DNA of 64,000 bases from Olsenella uli DSM 7084 (GTDB taxonomy: Bacteria; Actinomycetota; Coriobacteriia; Coriobacteriales; Atopobiaceae): contig NC_014363.1 of NCBI RefSeq assembly GCF_000143845.1, positions 1 to 64,000 on the forward strand. Direction: 5' to 3'. Below are positions 1 to 9,387 of this stretch, piece by piece. The position numbers and the translations under genes are program-made. The stretch's first letter is position 1. Each line of letters opens with the position of its first letter. Under the pieces are notes generated by a model that saw nothing but the letters and a program-made list of their open reading frames with translations, did no database searches and had not been told where the DNA came from.

Positions 1-46
1 TAAATAGCTTTTGCAACAGAATTCTAACGCGGCCACTGGAGGATGT

Positions 47-847
47 GTGAGCTATCAGGACGTGAAAAAAGCCTTTCCAGACAAACAGGGGAAAGTGATT
101 TCAATAATCAATCAGAAGGGCGGCGTAGGGAAATCGACCACCGCTGTGAATCTTTCCGCATGCCTTGGAGAGTCTAAGAAGAAGGTGCTCGTAATCGACC
201 TTGATCCACAAGGGAATACTTCCTCTGGTTATGGCATAGAGAAAGAAGGGTTGGAGCACGACATCTATGATGCCCTTCTGAACGATGTGCAGCTTGCTGA
301 CGTGATAGCTCCGACACTCGAGCCACACGTGTTTATCGTCCCTGCAACGATTCAATTGGCAGGTGCCGAAATAGAACTTGTCTCCGTTATGTCTCGTGAG
401 AGCGTTCTGAAGGGGATACTTACTGGAATACGCGACGAATTTGACTATGTTTTCATCGATTGTCCACCCTCGTTAGGCCTTTTGACCATAAACGCACTTG
501 TTGCTTCAGATGCGCTTCTCATACCTATTCAATGTGAGTTTTACGCGCTTGAGGGGGTCACAAAGCTCCTTGAGTCGATGAAGATGGTGAAATCGAGGCT
601 CAATCCAGAACTTGACATCTTTGGTGTCGTTATGACTATGTATGATGCTCGGACGACCTTGTCAAAGCAGGTTGTCGAGGAAGTAAGCACTTACTTTGGC
701 AAAAAGGTCTTCAAGAGTATCATTCCACGCTCTGTAAAGCTCTCTGAGGCCCCAAGCCATGGACTACCAATCAGCAAGTATGCCCGAATGAGCAAAGGTG
801 CTCTTGCCTATTCACGCCTAGCAAGGGAAGTGGTACGTCGTGGCTAG
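47..847 (+). CDS. parA: Chromosome-partitioning ATPase ParA (Soj)
   Basis: ParA/Soj is a deviant-Walker ATPase that binds DNA non-specifically and works with ParB in chromosome segregation. The sequence shows the deviant P-loop (INQKGGVGKST, about residues 21-31), Walker A' (VIDLDPQGN) and Walker B (YVFIDCPPSLG). I chose the GTG at 47, giving 266 aa, because GGAGGA at 38-43 precedes it and the family normally starts just before the P-loop. A TTG at 11 would add 12 residues. The stop overlaps the parB start by 8 bases, so the two genes are translationally coupled. No parS-like palindrome was seen nearby. The 46 bases upstream hold only the leader; the preceding gene lies outside the window. 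Confidence 0.95.
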   Translation: MSYQDVKKAFPDKQGKVISIINQKGGVGKSTTAVNLSACLGESKKKVLVIDLDPQGNTSSGYGIEKEGLEHDIYDALLNDVQLADVIAPTLEPHVFIVPATIQLAGAEIELVSVMSRESVLKGILTGIRDEFDYVFIDCPPSLGLLTINALVASDALLIPIQCEFYALEGVTKLLESMKMVKSRLNPELDIFGVVMTMYDARTTLSKQVVEEVSTYFGKKVFKSIIPRSVKLSEAPSHGLPISKYARMSKGALAYSRLAREVVRRG

Positions 848-1709
848 AAAAAGTGGTCTCGGAAAGGGATTGGAGTCGCTCATGGGCGGCGCCGATGGAG
901 AAATCGGCACCGTCGCTCCTGACTTATCGCTTTCCATTTCACGAATAAAGGCAAACAGGAACCAACCTCGTAAGAACTTTGATCCTGACGCCCTTGAGGA
1001 ACTGGCAGACTCGATACGACAGAACGGAATCCTGCAGCCCATCCTTGTCCGAAAGAAGGGGAAAGACTATGAGATCGTCGCAGGAGAACGTCGTTATCAG
1101 GCCGCGAAGAAGGCAGGACTAAAGGAAGTTCCCGTTGTAATACGCGACATCGAAGACGAGGAGGTGTTTAAGCTCGCGCTGATAGAGAACCTTCAGCGCT
1201 CGGATCTCGATCCCATCGAAGAGGCCTTGGGATATCAGCGTCTAATCAAAGACAATGGCTTCACCCAGGAGGAGCTTGGAAGGGCGCTCTCGAAGTCTCG
1301 ATCGGCCATCGCCAATACGCTTCGACTTCTCGATCTTCCTAAAGAGGTGCAAGAGATGATGGCAGCAGGAAAGCTGACTGCTGGTCATGCCCGTGCCATA
1401 CTTGCGGTAGGAAGCGAGGACGGCAGGCTGAAACTCGCTCACAAGGTCGTAGGGGAGAATCTGACCGTGCGTCAGACAGAAAGTCTTGCTCCGCTCTTTT
1501 CTGGCATGAAGGGCGATAGGCCAAAAAGGCAAGCACAGCCCCAGTACTTCAAGCGAGCCGCACGCCAACTGAGGCTGGCGTTGGATACGAACGTGAAGGT
1601 GAAGACGGTACGCAACAGGAACAGGATAGAGATCGAGTTCAAAGACGAAGATGATCTTGTTCGTCTGGTGAATGTACTGAGTCCGGTCGAGCCTCTGGCA
1701 GGGGAGTGA
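840..1709 (+). CDS. parB: Chromosome-partitioning protein ParB (Spo0J/Noc family)
   Basis: ParB binds parS sites, loads as a clamp and stimulates ParA. This is a 289-aa protein, normal length. The N-terminal ParB/Srx CTPase domain is visible: box I with NRNQPRKNFD near residues 38-48, box II with GERRYQAA near 81-88, and the ENLQRSDL motif near 115-122. A helix-turn-helix KorB-like region follows (GFTQEELGRALSKSRSAIAN, residues about 139-158), then a C-terminal dimerisation region. The start is GTG at 840, inside the end of parA, in the same operon. The next gene begins two bases after its stop. Confidence 0.95.
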   Translation: MARKSGLGKGLESLMGGADGEIGTVAPDLSLSISRIKANRNQPRKNFDPDALEELADSIRQNGILQPILVRKKGKDYEIVAGERRYQAAKKAGLKEVPVVIRDIEDEEVFKLALIENLQRSDLDPIEEALGYQRLIKDNGFTQEELGRALSKSRSAIANTLRLLDLPKEVQEMMAAGKLTAGHARAILAVGSEDGRLKLAHKVVGENLTVRQTESLAPLFSGMKGDRPKRQAQPQYFKRAARQLRLALDTNVKVKTVRNRNRIEIEFKDEDDLVRLVNVLSPVEPLAGE

Positions 1710-1710
1710 G

Positions 1711-1956
1711 ATGTCACGACTCCGACTTACGGCAGTCACTGTGACAGCTGTTACATGCGCGGTGATGGTTGGCTACAAGTTCCTTTTATCCGAGGAAGCA
1801 AGAGAGGCACTCCGTAGGACGTATAGCGTCACTGCCAAAATGACCTCGGCTGTGAAAGACAAGATTAATGACCTGGCAGGTATCGATGTGACGGAGGATG
1901 ACGTGGAGCAGAACAGACGGAGCGTGCTGTCGCAATGGGAGTCCCTCGGATACTAG
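1711..1956 (+). CDS. Small membrane-anchored protein, unknown function
   Basis: An 81-aa protein with a hydrophobic N-terminal segment (about residues 7-26) and a charged cytoplasm-like remainder. It starts with ATG two bases after the parB stop, and GGGGAG overlaps the parB end as its ribosome binding site, so it is probably the third gene of the parAB operon. The arrangement, one membrane helix then a helical tail ending in SQWESLGY, recalls YtxH-like small proteins, but I see no diagnostic motif. A link to the membrane positioning of partition proteins would be speculation from position alone. A strong hairpin lies immediately downstream. Confidence 0.65.
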   Translation: MSRLRLTAVTVTAVTCAVMVGYKFLLSEEAREALRRTYSVTAKMTSAVKDKINDLAGIDVTEDDVEQNRRSVLSQWESLGY

Positions 1957-1984
1957 GGCTTCTGTGTGGTCCTCCACATAAAGG

Positions 1985-2024
1985 GATCAAGCGGATGGGA
2001 ACATGTGTTCCCATCCGCTTGATC
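1985..2024. terminator. Bidirectional hairpin terminator between convergent genes
   Basis: A perfect 19-bp inverted repeat (arms 1985-2003 and 2006-2024, minimal loop) sits between the end of the parAB operon on the plus strand and the end of rlmN on the minus strand. There is no clear T-run on either side, so it may act as a transcription boundary or RNA 3'-end protector more than as a classic intrinsic terminator. Confidence 0.75.
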
Positions 2025-2068
2025 ATATCCTGGAAACGAGGGACATTCCCAAGGCAGCACGAAGCCGC

Positions 2069-3148
2069 TCAGCGAGAGAGACGCTCCATCTCTTGGCGAA
2101 GCTGCCCACAGGCGGCGTCGATGTCGGAGCCACGCGAGTTCCTGATGGTAGCATCGACTCCTACGGCACCCAGCCTGCGAACGAATTCCTCGGCCCTCCT
2201 ATCGGAGGAGGGTTGGAAGGGGGAGTCCTTTACGTCGTTAAGTCTAATGAGATTCACGTGGGCAAGGTTGCCACGACAGAAGTCGCACAGCGCCCCCATC
2301 TCGTCCTCGCTGTCATTGACGCCCTTGATGAGCGCATACTCGTAGGTGGGTCGCCTGCCCGTCTTGTCGACGTATTCCTCCATGATCTCGTACAGATGCA
2401 GTAGGGAGTATTTCCGAACGCCCGGCATGAGCATGTCGCGTGTGCGTTGTACGGCCGAATGTAGCGAGACCGCAAGCGTGAACTGCTCCGGCTCGCCCGC
2501 GAATCGCTTGATCATGGGGATGATGCCGCAGGTGGAAACCGTGAGGTGCCGTGCGCCGATCCCGGCTCCCTCGGGGGAGTTGAGCCTACGTAGGGCCCCA
2601 AGCGTTGCGTCGTAGTTCATGAACGGCTCACCTTGCCCCATGAGGACGACGCTCGTCACCCGTGCGTTGAAGTCATCGCGCGCATGCATGACCTGTTCGT
2701 AGATCTCTCCTGCCGTGAGGGAGCGCGTGAGTCCGGCAGCCCCCGTGGCACAGAAGGCGCAGCTCATGGCGCATCCCGCCTGTGTCGACGCACATACTGC
2801 CAGCTTGTTGCGCGTCGGCATGCCGACGCATTCGACGGAGACGCCATCCTCGTAGCGTAGGAGGTATTTCCGGCTGCCGTCAGAAGACTGCTGGCGACCC
2901 ACCTCTCTTGGGCCCCCCAGGGAGCAGGCCTGAGAGAGGTGGGCGCGCAAGGATTTTGGAAGGTTGGACATATCATCAAAAGATGAAACGTTTTTCTCCC
3001 ACACCCATTCCTCTATCTGTTTTGCGCGGAACCCCGGCTGTCCAAGATCCCCCAGCAGCTCAAGCAGCTGCCCATGTGACATGGCACGGAGGTCGCGCCT
3101 CTGTTTCCTCTTTTTTGCCGTGGGCTTGCCGCTATTCGCATCTTGCAT
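2069..3148 (-). CDS. rlmN: Dual-specificity RNA methyltransferase RlmN
   Basis: This radical SAM enzyme methylates C2 of A2503 in 23S rRNA and A37 in some tRNAs. The radical SAM cluster motif CxxxCxxC is visible (CAMSCAFC), followed by GEIYEQV and the GQGEPFMNY motif. The catalytic cysteines expected in the family are present: one in HLTVSTCGI and one near the C-terminus (DAACGQL). From ATG 3148 the protein is 359 aa, normal for RlmN. A TTG at 3175 would add 9 residues but lacks a good ribosome binding site. It is divergent from ddl across a short intergenic region. Confidence 0.95.
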   Translation of the reverse strand: MQDANSGKPTAKKRKQRRDLRAMSHGQLLELLGDLGQPGFRAKQIEEWVWEKNVSSFDDMSNLPKSLRAHLSQACSLGGPREVGRQQSSDGSRKYLLRYEDGVSVECVGMPTRNKLAVCASTQAGCAMSCAFCATGAAGLTRSLTAGEIYEQVMHARDDFNARVTSVVLMGQGEPFMNYDATLGALRRLNSPEGAGIGARHLTVSTCGIIPMIKRFAGEPEQFTLAVSLHSAVQRTRDMLMPGVRKYSLLHLYEIMEEYVDKTGRRPTYEYALIKGVNDSEDEMGALCDFCRGNLAHVNLIRLNDVKDSPFQPSSDRRAEEFVRRLGAVGVDATIRNSRGSDIDAACGQLRQEMERLSR

Positions 3149-3260
3149 GGTTTCGGGACCCCGTCTGTGCCTCAAAGTTCGTGTGGAGTATCCTCATCAG
3201 GACAGCTCACCCTACGACCTGAGTCTAGCGCAGTGCCCCTGCGCCCAAAGGAGTGCGTCA

Positions 3261-4253
3261 ATGGAGAAGACCGACGTTACACAATGCGCAGTCGCCGTGC
3301 TCTCAGGTGGGTGGTCTGACGAGCGCGACATTTCACTGCAGTCGGGCATGGCGTGCATGGGTGCCCTGCGCGAGGCGGGATTTGTGCGCGTCGAGCTCCT
3401 GGACATCGCCGCGCCCGACTTCGCGGCCAGGCTGCTTGACGGACGTTTTGACGTCGCCTTCGTGGCGTTGCACGGACGCTATGGCGAGGATGGCTGCATA
3501 CAGGGCTTGCTGGAGGTCCTGCATATACCCTACACCTTCTCGGGCGTACTGGCCTCTGCCGTAGGCACCGAGAAGGCCGTCGCCAAGGCGCTCTATCGTG
3601 AGGCAGGCATTCCCGTTCCTGAGGGAGTTGACCTTCCAGAGGGTACCAGGCTCACTTCCGACCAGGCAGACAGGCTGGTGCGGACGCTGGGACTCCCGCT
3701 TTTTGTCAAGCCCGCCGCCAACGGGTCGAGCTTCGGCGTGACGCGTGTCACGGAGACGGCCCAGCTTGCGGACGCGGTGGCACGTGCCGCCTCCGAGGGC
3801 GACCGCGTCCTCGTCGAGACCTGCGTCGAAGGTACGGAGATAACGGTCCCCGTCATCGGCAACGACGACCCCGTGGCGCTTCCCATCGTCGAGATCGCCT
3901 TCGACTCCGAGTTCTACGACGCCAAGGTCAAGTACGAGCCCGCCGCACTCCACCATGTCATCCCAGCTCGGCTTGACCAGACGACCTATGAGCGTGCCTC
4001 CGAGCTCGCGGTGCGTGCCCATAGGGCGCTCGGTTGCCGCGGCGTATCGCGTAGCGACTTCATTGTGACTGCCGAGGGGGCGCCCGTCATCTTGGAGACG
4101 AACACCATTCCCGGCATGACCGAGACCAGCCTCCTTCCCGATTCCGCCCGCCATGCGGGCATCGGGTTTCCCGACCTCTGCCGCCGCTTTGTCGAGCTTG
4201 CGCTCGAGGGACGCGGCGTGACGGGTGGCACCAGCGGTGGGGGAGAGGCGTAG
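3261..4253 (+). CDS. ddl: D-alanine--D-alanine ligase
   Basis: This ATP-grasp ligase joins two D-alanines for peptidoglycan precursor synthesis in the cytoplasm. I chose ATG 3261 because AAAGGAG lies 8 bases upstream and the protein then starts just before AVLSGGWSDER, the usual N-terminal motif. Its 330 aa length fits the family. Visible features are HGRYGEDGCIQG (the HGxxGEDG motif), KPAANGSSFGV in the ATP-grasp lysine region, GVSRSDF, and LETNTIPGMT as the metal and substrate site. An upstream extension of the reading frame to 2964 overlaps rlmN antisense and is not credible. The stop codon directly abuts the ATG of the next gene. Confidence 0.94.
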   Translation: MEKTDVTQCAVAVLSGGWSDERDISLQSGMACMGALREAGFVRVELLDIAAPDFAARLLDGRFDVAFVALHGRYGEDGCIQGLLEVLHIPYTFSGVLASAVGTEKAVAKALYREAGIPVPEGVDLPEGTRLTSDQADRLVRTLGLPLFVKPAANGSSFGVTRVTETAQLADAVARAASEGDRVLVETCVEGTEITVPVIGNDDPVALPIVEIAFDSEFYDAKVKYEPAALHHVIPARLDQTTYERASELAVRAHRALGCRGVSRSDFIVTAEGAPVILETNTIPGMTETSLLPDSARHAGIGFPDLCRRFVELALEGRGVTGGTSGGGEA

Positions 4254-7200
4254 ATGTCGGGGGAGACCCCCCCTTCGGAGGGGCGCCAGCCCTCTGGGCC
4301 CGGGACCACGCCATCGGTTGACGTCCTCCTCCTTCCCGGGACCCCGCCCTCCGTGGCCACTCGCTATCGCTCTCTCGCCGAGCGTGCTAAGCACGCTGAA
4401 CTGGGGCTACTTGGAGAGGACTTCGTCGTTCTCGACACCGAGACGACGGGGCTCTCCTTCAGGGACTGCGAGCTCATCGAGATAGCGGCGGCCCGCATCC
4501 GTGGGGGAGTGGTGGAGGAGCGCTTCCAGACCTTCGTCCACCCCATGGGCCCCATCCCTCCCGAGATCTCTGCGCTCACCCACATCAGCGACCTTGACGT
4601 CACGGATGCGCCGTCCGCCGTGGACGCGGTGGCCGCGCTCTCGGAATTTGTCGCAGGCGATCCCGTCCTTGCACACAATGCGACGTTCGATCGCACCTTC
4701 GTCGAGTCGGTTCCCGGTGGCAGGGACGTGAGCGACAACTGGATCGACACGCTGGCGCTCTCGCGCATCGCGCTCCCCCGGCTCTCGTCACATCGCCTTG
4801 CCGACATGGCGCGCGCCTTCGGCTGCGATTCCGCGACGCATCGTGCCACGGCGGACGTGGAGGCCCTGGCGGGGATGTGGCGCATCATGCTCGTCGCGCT
4901 CATGGACCTTCCCTCGGGCCTGCTTGACCTTCTGTCGACCATGCATGAGGAGGTCGACTGGCAGCTCAGGCCCATACTCTCCTATCTCGCCCACGAAGCG
5001 GCGGACGAAGGGGCAAGTGAAAGAGGAGCCGAGGTGGCGCCCTTCTCGCTCAAGCTCGCCCGTCGCGGCCTCGTAAGCGAGGGCCAGGGGCACGTGCGCG
5101 ATGACGCGGCCGAGAAGGATGAGCCCCTCTCGGCCCCTACGCGCCTGGAGGTCGAGGAAGCCTTCTCGGCCGATGGGATTGTCGGAAGTCTCTATGCCCA
5201 CTTCGAGGTACGTCCCGATCAGGTGCAGATGGCCCGCGAGGTCCGCGACGCGCTTGCGAGTTCGACCCATCGTTCGATCGAGGCGGGCACCGGTGTGGGA
5301 AAGTCCATGGCATACCTCCTCCCCGAAGTCCTCTTTGCCCAGCGCAACGACCTGACGGTCGGCATAGCGACGAAGACCAACGCCCTTACGGACCAGCTGG
5401 TGACCCACGAGCTTCCCATACTGGACAGCGCCCTGCCACAGGGCCTTCGCTTCACGAGCCTCAAGGGATACGAGCACTACCCCTGCCTCCACCGTCTCGA
5501 GCGGGCGGCTTTGGGCGAGCTTCCGACGGTGTTGGTGGAGGGGGAGTCGCGCTCGCTTGCTGCGATGGAGGCGGACATGCTCACCGCCATCGCCGTGACC
5601 TACGCATTCTGCTGCCAATCGCCCGAGGGAGACCTTGACGCGCTGGGCATCAGGTGGCGCTACGTTCCACGCATGATGCTGACGACGACCCCTGCGGAGT
5701 GCCTGCGCGGGAGCTGCCCCTATTATCCCAACGAATGCCTGGTCCATGGCGCCCGTCGCCGTGCGGCCTGCAGCGACGTGGTGGTGACCAACCATTCCCT
5801 CCTGCTCAGAGACGTCGAGATGGATGGGAGGATCCTCCCGCCCGTCAGGCATTGGGTCGTGGACGAGGCCCATGCCTTCGAGGCCGAGGCACGGCGACAG
5901 TGGGCCGTCGAGGTGTCCGGTGACGAGGCCCGCCAGGCCTTTGAGCTTCTCGGCGGCACGAAGTCGGGTGCACTGCACAACCTCATGGTGCAGACGGCCG
6001 GGCTCGAGGGAGCGGCCCTCATCCAGCGCCTCCTCACGAAGGCCGCCGCCGCCGTGGCACGCGCCGCCGCTTCGACGAGCGACCTCTTCCTCGCCCTTCA
6101 CAGCCTGGGCTGCCTTGCGAGTGGTGGGGGAGGCTACGAGAGCACCACCCTCTGGATCGATGGGGGTGTGCGCCTGACTCCAGAATGGGACGCGCTGTCC
6201 GAGGTCGCCCACGTTGCCCTCGCCCGACTCGAGGAAGCCTCCAAGGACATGGACGAGACGGCGGAGAAGATCTCCGAGAGCTCACCGCAGTTGGGCGCCA
6301 ACCTCATCGAGGCGGGTGGCTTCCTCCATGCCCTGCACGATGGCATCGACCTCATCGTCTCGGGCGAGGACGAGAGCTACGTGTACTCGGCACAGCTCTC
6401 TCGCCGCAGGAGAGACATCGGCAGCGAGAGGCTCCTTGCGGAAAAGATCGATGTCGGCGCAGACCTGGGAAGCCGTTGGCTTCCGGAGATGATGAGCGTC
6501 GTGTTCGCGTCTGCGACGATGGCCGTGGGGGAGAGCTTCGAGCACTTTGACCATTCCGTCGGCCTGGACCTGTTGGGCGGCTCGCTGCACAAGGACGTGC
6601 GCCTCTCATCGAGCTTCGACTATCGGGACAACATGGCGGTGATCGTCGCTCAGGACATGCCACAGCCAAACGACCCCAGATATCTTTCCGCTCTGGAGGA
6701 CCTCCTCTTTGACGTTCACCGATCCATGGGGGGCTCGGTGCTGACGCTGTTCACCAACCGCCGTGACATGGAGCGGGTGTACGCGGGGCTGCAGCCCCGC
6801 CTCTCGCAGCTGGGCCTTCCCGTCATCTGCCAGGAGCGCGGCTCCTCTGCCCGCAGGCTGAGGGAGAGGTTCATGGCAGACAGAAGCTGCTCGCTCCTGG
6901 CCCTGAGGTCGTTTTGGGAGGGCTTTGACTCTCCTGGCGACACGTTGCGGTGCGTGGTCATACCCAAGCTTCCGTTCGCCAGCCCCTGCGACCCGCTCGT
7001 GCGTGAGCGGGAGCTGAGGGAGGAGCGAGCCTGGTGGCGCCACTCACTGCCCGAGGCCGTCATATCGGTCAAGCAGGCCGCGGGCCGACTCATCCGCAGC
7101 TCGAGCGACGCAGGCGTGCTCGTCTTGGCAGACTCGCGCCTCGTGTCAAAGCGCTACGGACGTCAGTTCACGTCATCTCTGCCCAACCCCGACTGCACGC

Positions 7201-7259
7201 GCCTCAAGCGCTCGAACGTGAGCCGCTACATCGGCCTCTGGAGGTCGTCGCACGAGTAG
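4254..7259 (+). CDS. dinG: DnaQ-type exonuclease fused to DinG-family helicase
   Basis: A 1001-aa fusion. The N-terminal domain (about residues 55-220) is a DEDDh 3'-5' exonuclease: LDTETTGL, HNATFDRTFV and HRATADVEAL carry the acidic residues and the histidine. The C-terminal part is a superfamily 2 XPD/DinG helicase with Walker A AGTGVGKS (lysine near residue 350), a cysteine cluster in the expected iron-sulfur region (including CLRGSCPYYPNEC), the DEAH box VVDEAHAFE near 537, and the C-terminal motif QAAGRLIRSS. This architecture is known from low-GC Gram-positive DinG/YpvA-type proteins. It is likely involved in repair, resolving DNA or R-loop structures. It starts immediately after the ddl stop, so it is co-transcribed. 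Confidence 0.9.
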   Translation: MSGETPPSEGRQPSGPGTTPSVDVLLLPGTPPSVATRYRSLAERAKHAELGLLGEDFVVLDTETTGLSFRDCELIEIAAARIRGGVVEERFQTFVHPMGPIPPEISALTHISDLDVTDAPSAVDAVAALSEFVAGDPVLAHNATFDRTFVESVPGGRDVSDNWIDTLALSRIALPRLSSHRLADMARAFGCDSATHRATADVEALAGMWRIMLVALMDLPSGLLDLLSTMHEEVDWQLRPILSYLAHEAADEGASERGAEVAPFSLKLARRGLVSEGQGHVRDDAAEKDEPLSAPTRLEVEEAFSADGIVGSLYAHFEVRPDQVQMAREVRDALASSTHRSIEAGTGVGKSMAYLLPEVLFAQRNDLTVGIATKTNALTDQLVTHELPILDSALPQGLRFTSLKGYEHYPCLHRLERAALGELPTVLVEGESRSLAAMEADMLTAIAVTYAFCCQSPEGDLDALGIRWRYVPRMMLTTTPAECLRGSCPYYPNECLVHGARRRAACSDVVVTNHSLLLRDVEMDGRILPPVRHWVVDEAHAFEAEARRQWAVEVSGDEARQAFELLGGTKSGALHNLMVQTAGLEGAALIQRLLTKAAAAVARAAASTSDLFLALHSLGCLASGGGGYESTTLWIDGGVRLTPEWDALSEVAHVALARLEEASKDMDETAEKISESSPQLGANLIEAGGFLHALHDGIDLIVSGEDESYVYSAQLSRRRRDIGSERLLAEKIDVGADLGSRWLPEMMSVVFASATMAVGESFEHFDHSVGLDLLGGSLHKDVRLSSSFDYRDNMAVIVAQDMPQPNDPRYLSALEDLLFDVHRSMGGSVLTLFTNRRDMERVYAGLQPRLSQLGLPVICQERGSSARRLRERFMADRSCSLLALRSFWEGFDSPGDTLRCVVIPKLPFASPCDPLVRERELREERAWWRHSLPEAVISVKQAAGRLIRSSSDAGVLVLADSRLVSKRYGRQFTSSLPNPDCTRLKRSNVSRYIGLWRSSHE

Positions 7260-7281
7260 GGCGCCTCCCCCACGCTCGCCA

Positions 7282-8238
7282 TCAGCCCTTTCCCAGCAGT
7301 CCTGTGGCGTAGTCCGATACCTTTCGGCGGAGGTCTTCGTCATCGACGATGACGCCATCGCCGCAGGCTGCCAGTCGACGGATGAGCCACATGCCTCCGT
7401 AGAACGGGATCCTCGCCCGCGTACGCCCTCCCCCCTCCGCCATGACCTCGAGCGCGGGCCAGCGGAAGAACTCAAGGAGCCTCGGGTCCGTGAACGTGAG
7501 CTCCACCTCGCGTGTTCCCGTGATGCTGCCGTCGCGTCGCGGGCCGTCACCCTGCGTCCCACCCTCTGTGACAGCACTTGTTCCGAGCTTTGTCATACGG
7601 TCGCAGCGGAAGGTCCTCTCGCCCCTTCGGACGAGGTCAAATGCGTCCAGGTACCAAAGCCCCCCATCATGCCTGAGGCCCAGCGGCAACACCAGACGCT
7701 CGCTGGGCTCGCCCGAGACCGAGCGGTAGGCAAAGGAGAGCTCATCCCCGGCGGCGATCGCCTTGGCGCAGGCACAAACGGCGCCATTGGGGTCGTCCGT
7801 CTCCAAGGACTCCAATGACGTCTGCACGCCCGGTCCGGTCACGGGGTTACAGAGGGCTCGCCTGACCTTGTCTGCCAAGACATCGCCTTGTGCCACTCCA
7901 AGCGCGCGCAAGGCGGCTTCCACTGCGATGGTCTCGCTGGTCGTAAGGCGCAGGGCCCGGCCCGCGACCCCACCGAAGCACAGCTCCACCTCCATACCGT
8001 CATCGTCTGCGCCCAGGCACAGGCGGCCCGTCCCCTCCTCGTCGGCGACGTCAAGCAGGAGGTTGAGCAGATGCCGGGCGTGATCCAGGGAGCATCCCAT
8101 GCGGGCCGCGACCACTCCGGCGGAGAGCAGGTCGCCTTCGTGTCTCAGTGCGGAGATGAGCGTCACGAGCTCACGGGCCACCTCGATGCCGCCCCTGCGC
8201 CCCCTCCCGCGTCCAGCGGGACCCTCCCTAACGGCCAT
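7282..8238 (-). CDS. WYL-domain transcriptional regulator, PafC-like
   Basis: A 318-aa protein with an N-terminal helix-turn-helix-like region (RELVTLISALRHEGDLLSAG) and a central WYL domain (LSFAYRS, then the GLWYLDAFDL core near residues 215-225), then a C-terminal WCX-like extension. It overlaps by 11 bases with a second WYL gene directly upstream, the PafB-PafC arrangement of actinobacteria, where the heterodimer activates the mycobacterial DNA-damage response. Whether this pair does the same here is inference. It converges on the DinG-type gene with only about 22 bases between them and no clear terminator. Confidence 0.8.
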   Translation of the reverse strand: MAVREGPAGRGRGRRGGIEVARELVTLISALRHEGDLLSAGVVAARMGCSLDHARHLLNLLLDVADEEGTGRLCLGADDDGMEVELCFGGVAGRALRLTTSETIAVEAALRALGVAQGDVLADKVRRALCNPVTGPGVQTSLESLETDDPNGAVCACAKAIAAGDELSFAYRSVSGEPSERLVLPLGLRHDGGLWYLDAFDLVRRGERTFRCDRMTKLGTSAVTEGGTQGDGPRRDGSITGTREVELTFTDPRLLEFFRWPALEVMAEGGGRTRARIPFYGGMWLIRRLAACGDGVIVDDEDLRRKVSDYATGLLGKG

Positions 8239-9244
8239 GCCGGCTCGCCTCGTCCAGAATGCGCCTGCGCTCCTCTACCAGCTCGGGCGGTCCAAGGGGG
8301 ACGAGACCCACGTCGATTGACCACAGGGCCGCATCTCGTATGTCGGAGACGTCGACTCGCCAGGTCGATCCGTCAGGGGAGAGCGCTCCGTGTGTGGTCA
8401 GCGCCCGCCTCGCCTCCGGCGTCGCCGGGCGGGTGCAGGCGAAGGTCGCATGACCCTCGGTCGCGCCCATCTGGAAGGGGAGGAGCACGAAGTCGCGGAT
8501 GTCAAAATCCTCCGGCACCACATAGCGCTCTTGCGCGCAGGCACGGACCCTGACAAAGCGATCAAGGCGATAGGTCTTGGGCGTCTCGGCGGGCCGACCC
8601 CTCTCTCGATCGTAGCGTACGGCAACGAAATAGGTGTTTCCCCTCAGGCCGAAGCTCCCGTAGAGGGCTAGCAGCCGCTCGCTCTGGCATCCGCGGGCGT
8701 CGGTGTACGTGACCTCGGCGGCCTCCCCACGCTCGAGGCACCCGCGTAGCGTCGCGAGTCGCATGTCCACGCCTTCGCCCGCATGCCCCACCCGCCTGGT
8801 TGCGAGCGTATTGTACGAGGAGTTGATCTTCGCGAGCGCGCGGGCGAGCTCATCTCGATAGGCAAAGGCACCGTCGCTCACAAGACCCGCACACGCAGCG
8901 TCTATGGTCAGAGCCTCGTGTGCGGTGAGCGCGTCACCGTCGGCAAACGAGAGCGTGCGGTCTACGACCCAGGTGGTCTCCCCACCTGCCCTCCGGTCCC
9001 CTCGCAGCGCGATGCCGCAGAGCGCCAGCCTCGCTCGGTCTCGCAGGAAGGTGCGTCGGAAGCTGTCCTCGGAGAGGTGGGGGTAGTAGAGTTCCCGGAT
9101 GCGCCTGGACGTCAGGGCGCCTTGGGCATTCATGAAGGCTGTCGCCAGCGACGCCAGGCGCAGCGCCTGCTCGTCGTCCTTTGTACGACCCTCGACGGAC
9201 TCCCGTGACCCCTTGCCCACACGCCCCTCCCCGCCCACCGCCAC
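8228..9244 (-). CDS. WYL-domain transcriptional regulator, PafB-like
   Basis: A 338-aa protein. It has an N-terminal helix-turn-helix region (LASLATAFMNAQGALTSRRI, residues about 30-49) and a WYL domain in which the signature is modified (GNTYFVAVRYDRERG near the expected position). It is the first gene of a two-gene minus-strand unit with the PafC-like regulator and is divergent from the large M28-like gene, so the promoters of both units share about 140 bases. The GTG at 9244 is the longest start. A GTG eight codons in, preceded by a purine-rich GGGGAGGGG stretch, is an alternative. Binding of single-stranded DNA or nucleotides by WYL domains is family knowledge. Confidence 0.78.
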   Translation of the reverse strand: MAVGGEGRVGKGSRESVEGRTKDDEQALRLASLATAFMNAQGALTSRRIRELYYPHLSEDSFRRTFLRDRARLALCGIALRGDRRAGGETTWVVDRTLSFADGDALTAHEALTIDAACAGLVSDGAFAYRDELARALAKINSSYNTLATRRVGHAGEGVDMRLATLRGCLERGEAAEVTYTDARGCQSERLLALYGSFGLRGNTYFVAVRYDRERGRPAETPKTYRLDRFVRVRACAQERYVVPEDFDIRDFVLLPFQMGATEGHATFACTRPATPEARRALTTHGALSPDGSTWRVDVSDIRDAALWSIDVGLVPLGPPELVEERRRILDEASRHGR

Positions 9245-9305
9245 CGCAAAGCGTGTTCCCCTCGCGGAATATGGGTGCCATCAGCCTATTTGAGACGTCG
9301 TGCCT

Positions 9306-9334
9306 ACGACAACTCGCATGATAAGACGTATACT
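9306..9334 (+). promoter_or_regulatory. Putative promoter of the M28-like gene
   Basis: ACGACA at 9306-9311 and TATACT at 9329-9334 are separated by 17 bases and lie 54 bases before the ATG at 9388. The -10 sits in a GTATACT context that recurs at other genes in this window. The -35 is weak. Confidence 0.45.
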
Positions 9335-9387
9335 CGGACAAATGAACGTCGGAAGGCCCTACTTGCCTTGTGCAAAGGACGTATAGC

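Noticed and set aside
1-2024. parS centromere site
   Set aside because: No TGTTTCACGTGAAACA-like palindrome was seen near parA and parB; the strong palindrome at 1985-2024 has a different sequence and is placed as a terminator.
2964-3260. N-terminal extension of ddl by about 99 codons
   Set aside because: It runs antisense through rlmN, has no ribosome binding site and would place the ligase motifs far from the N-terminus, unlike the family.
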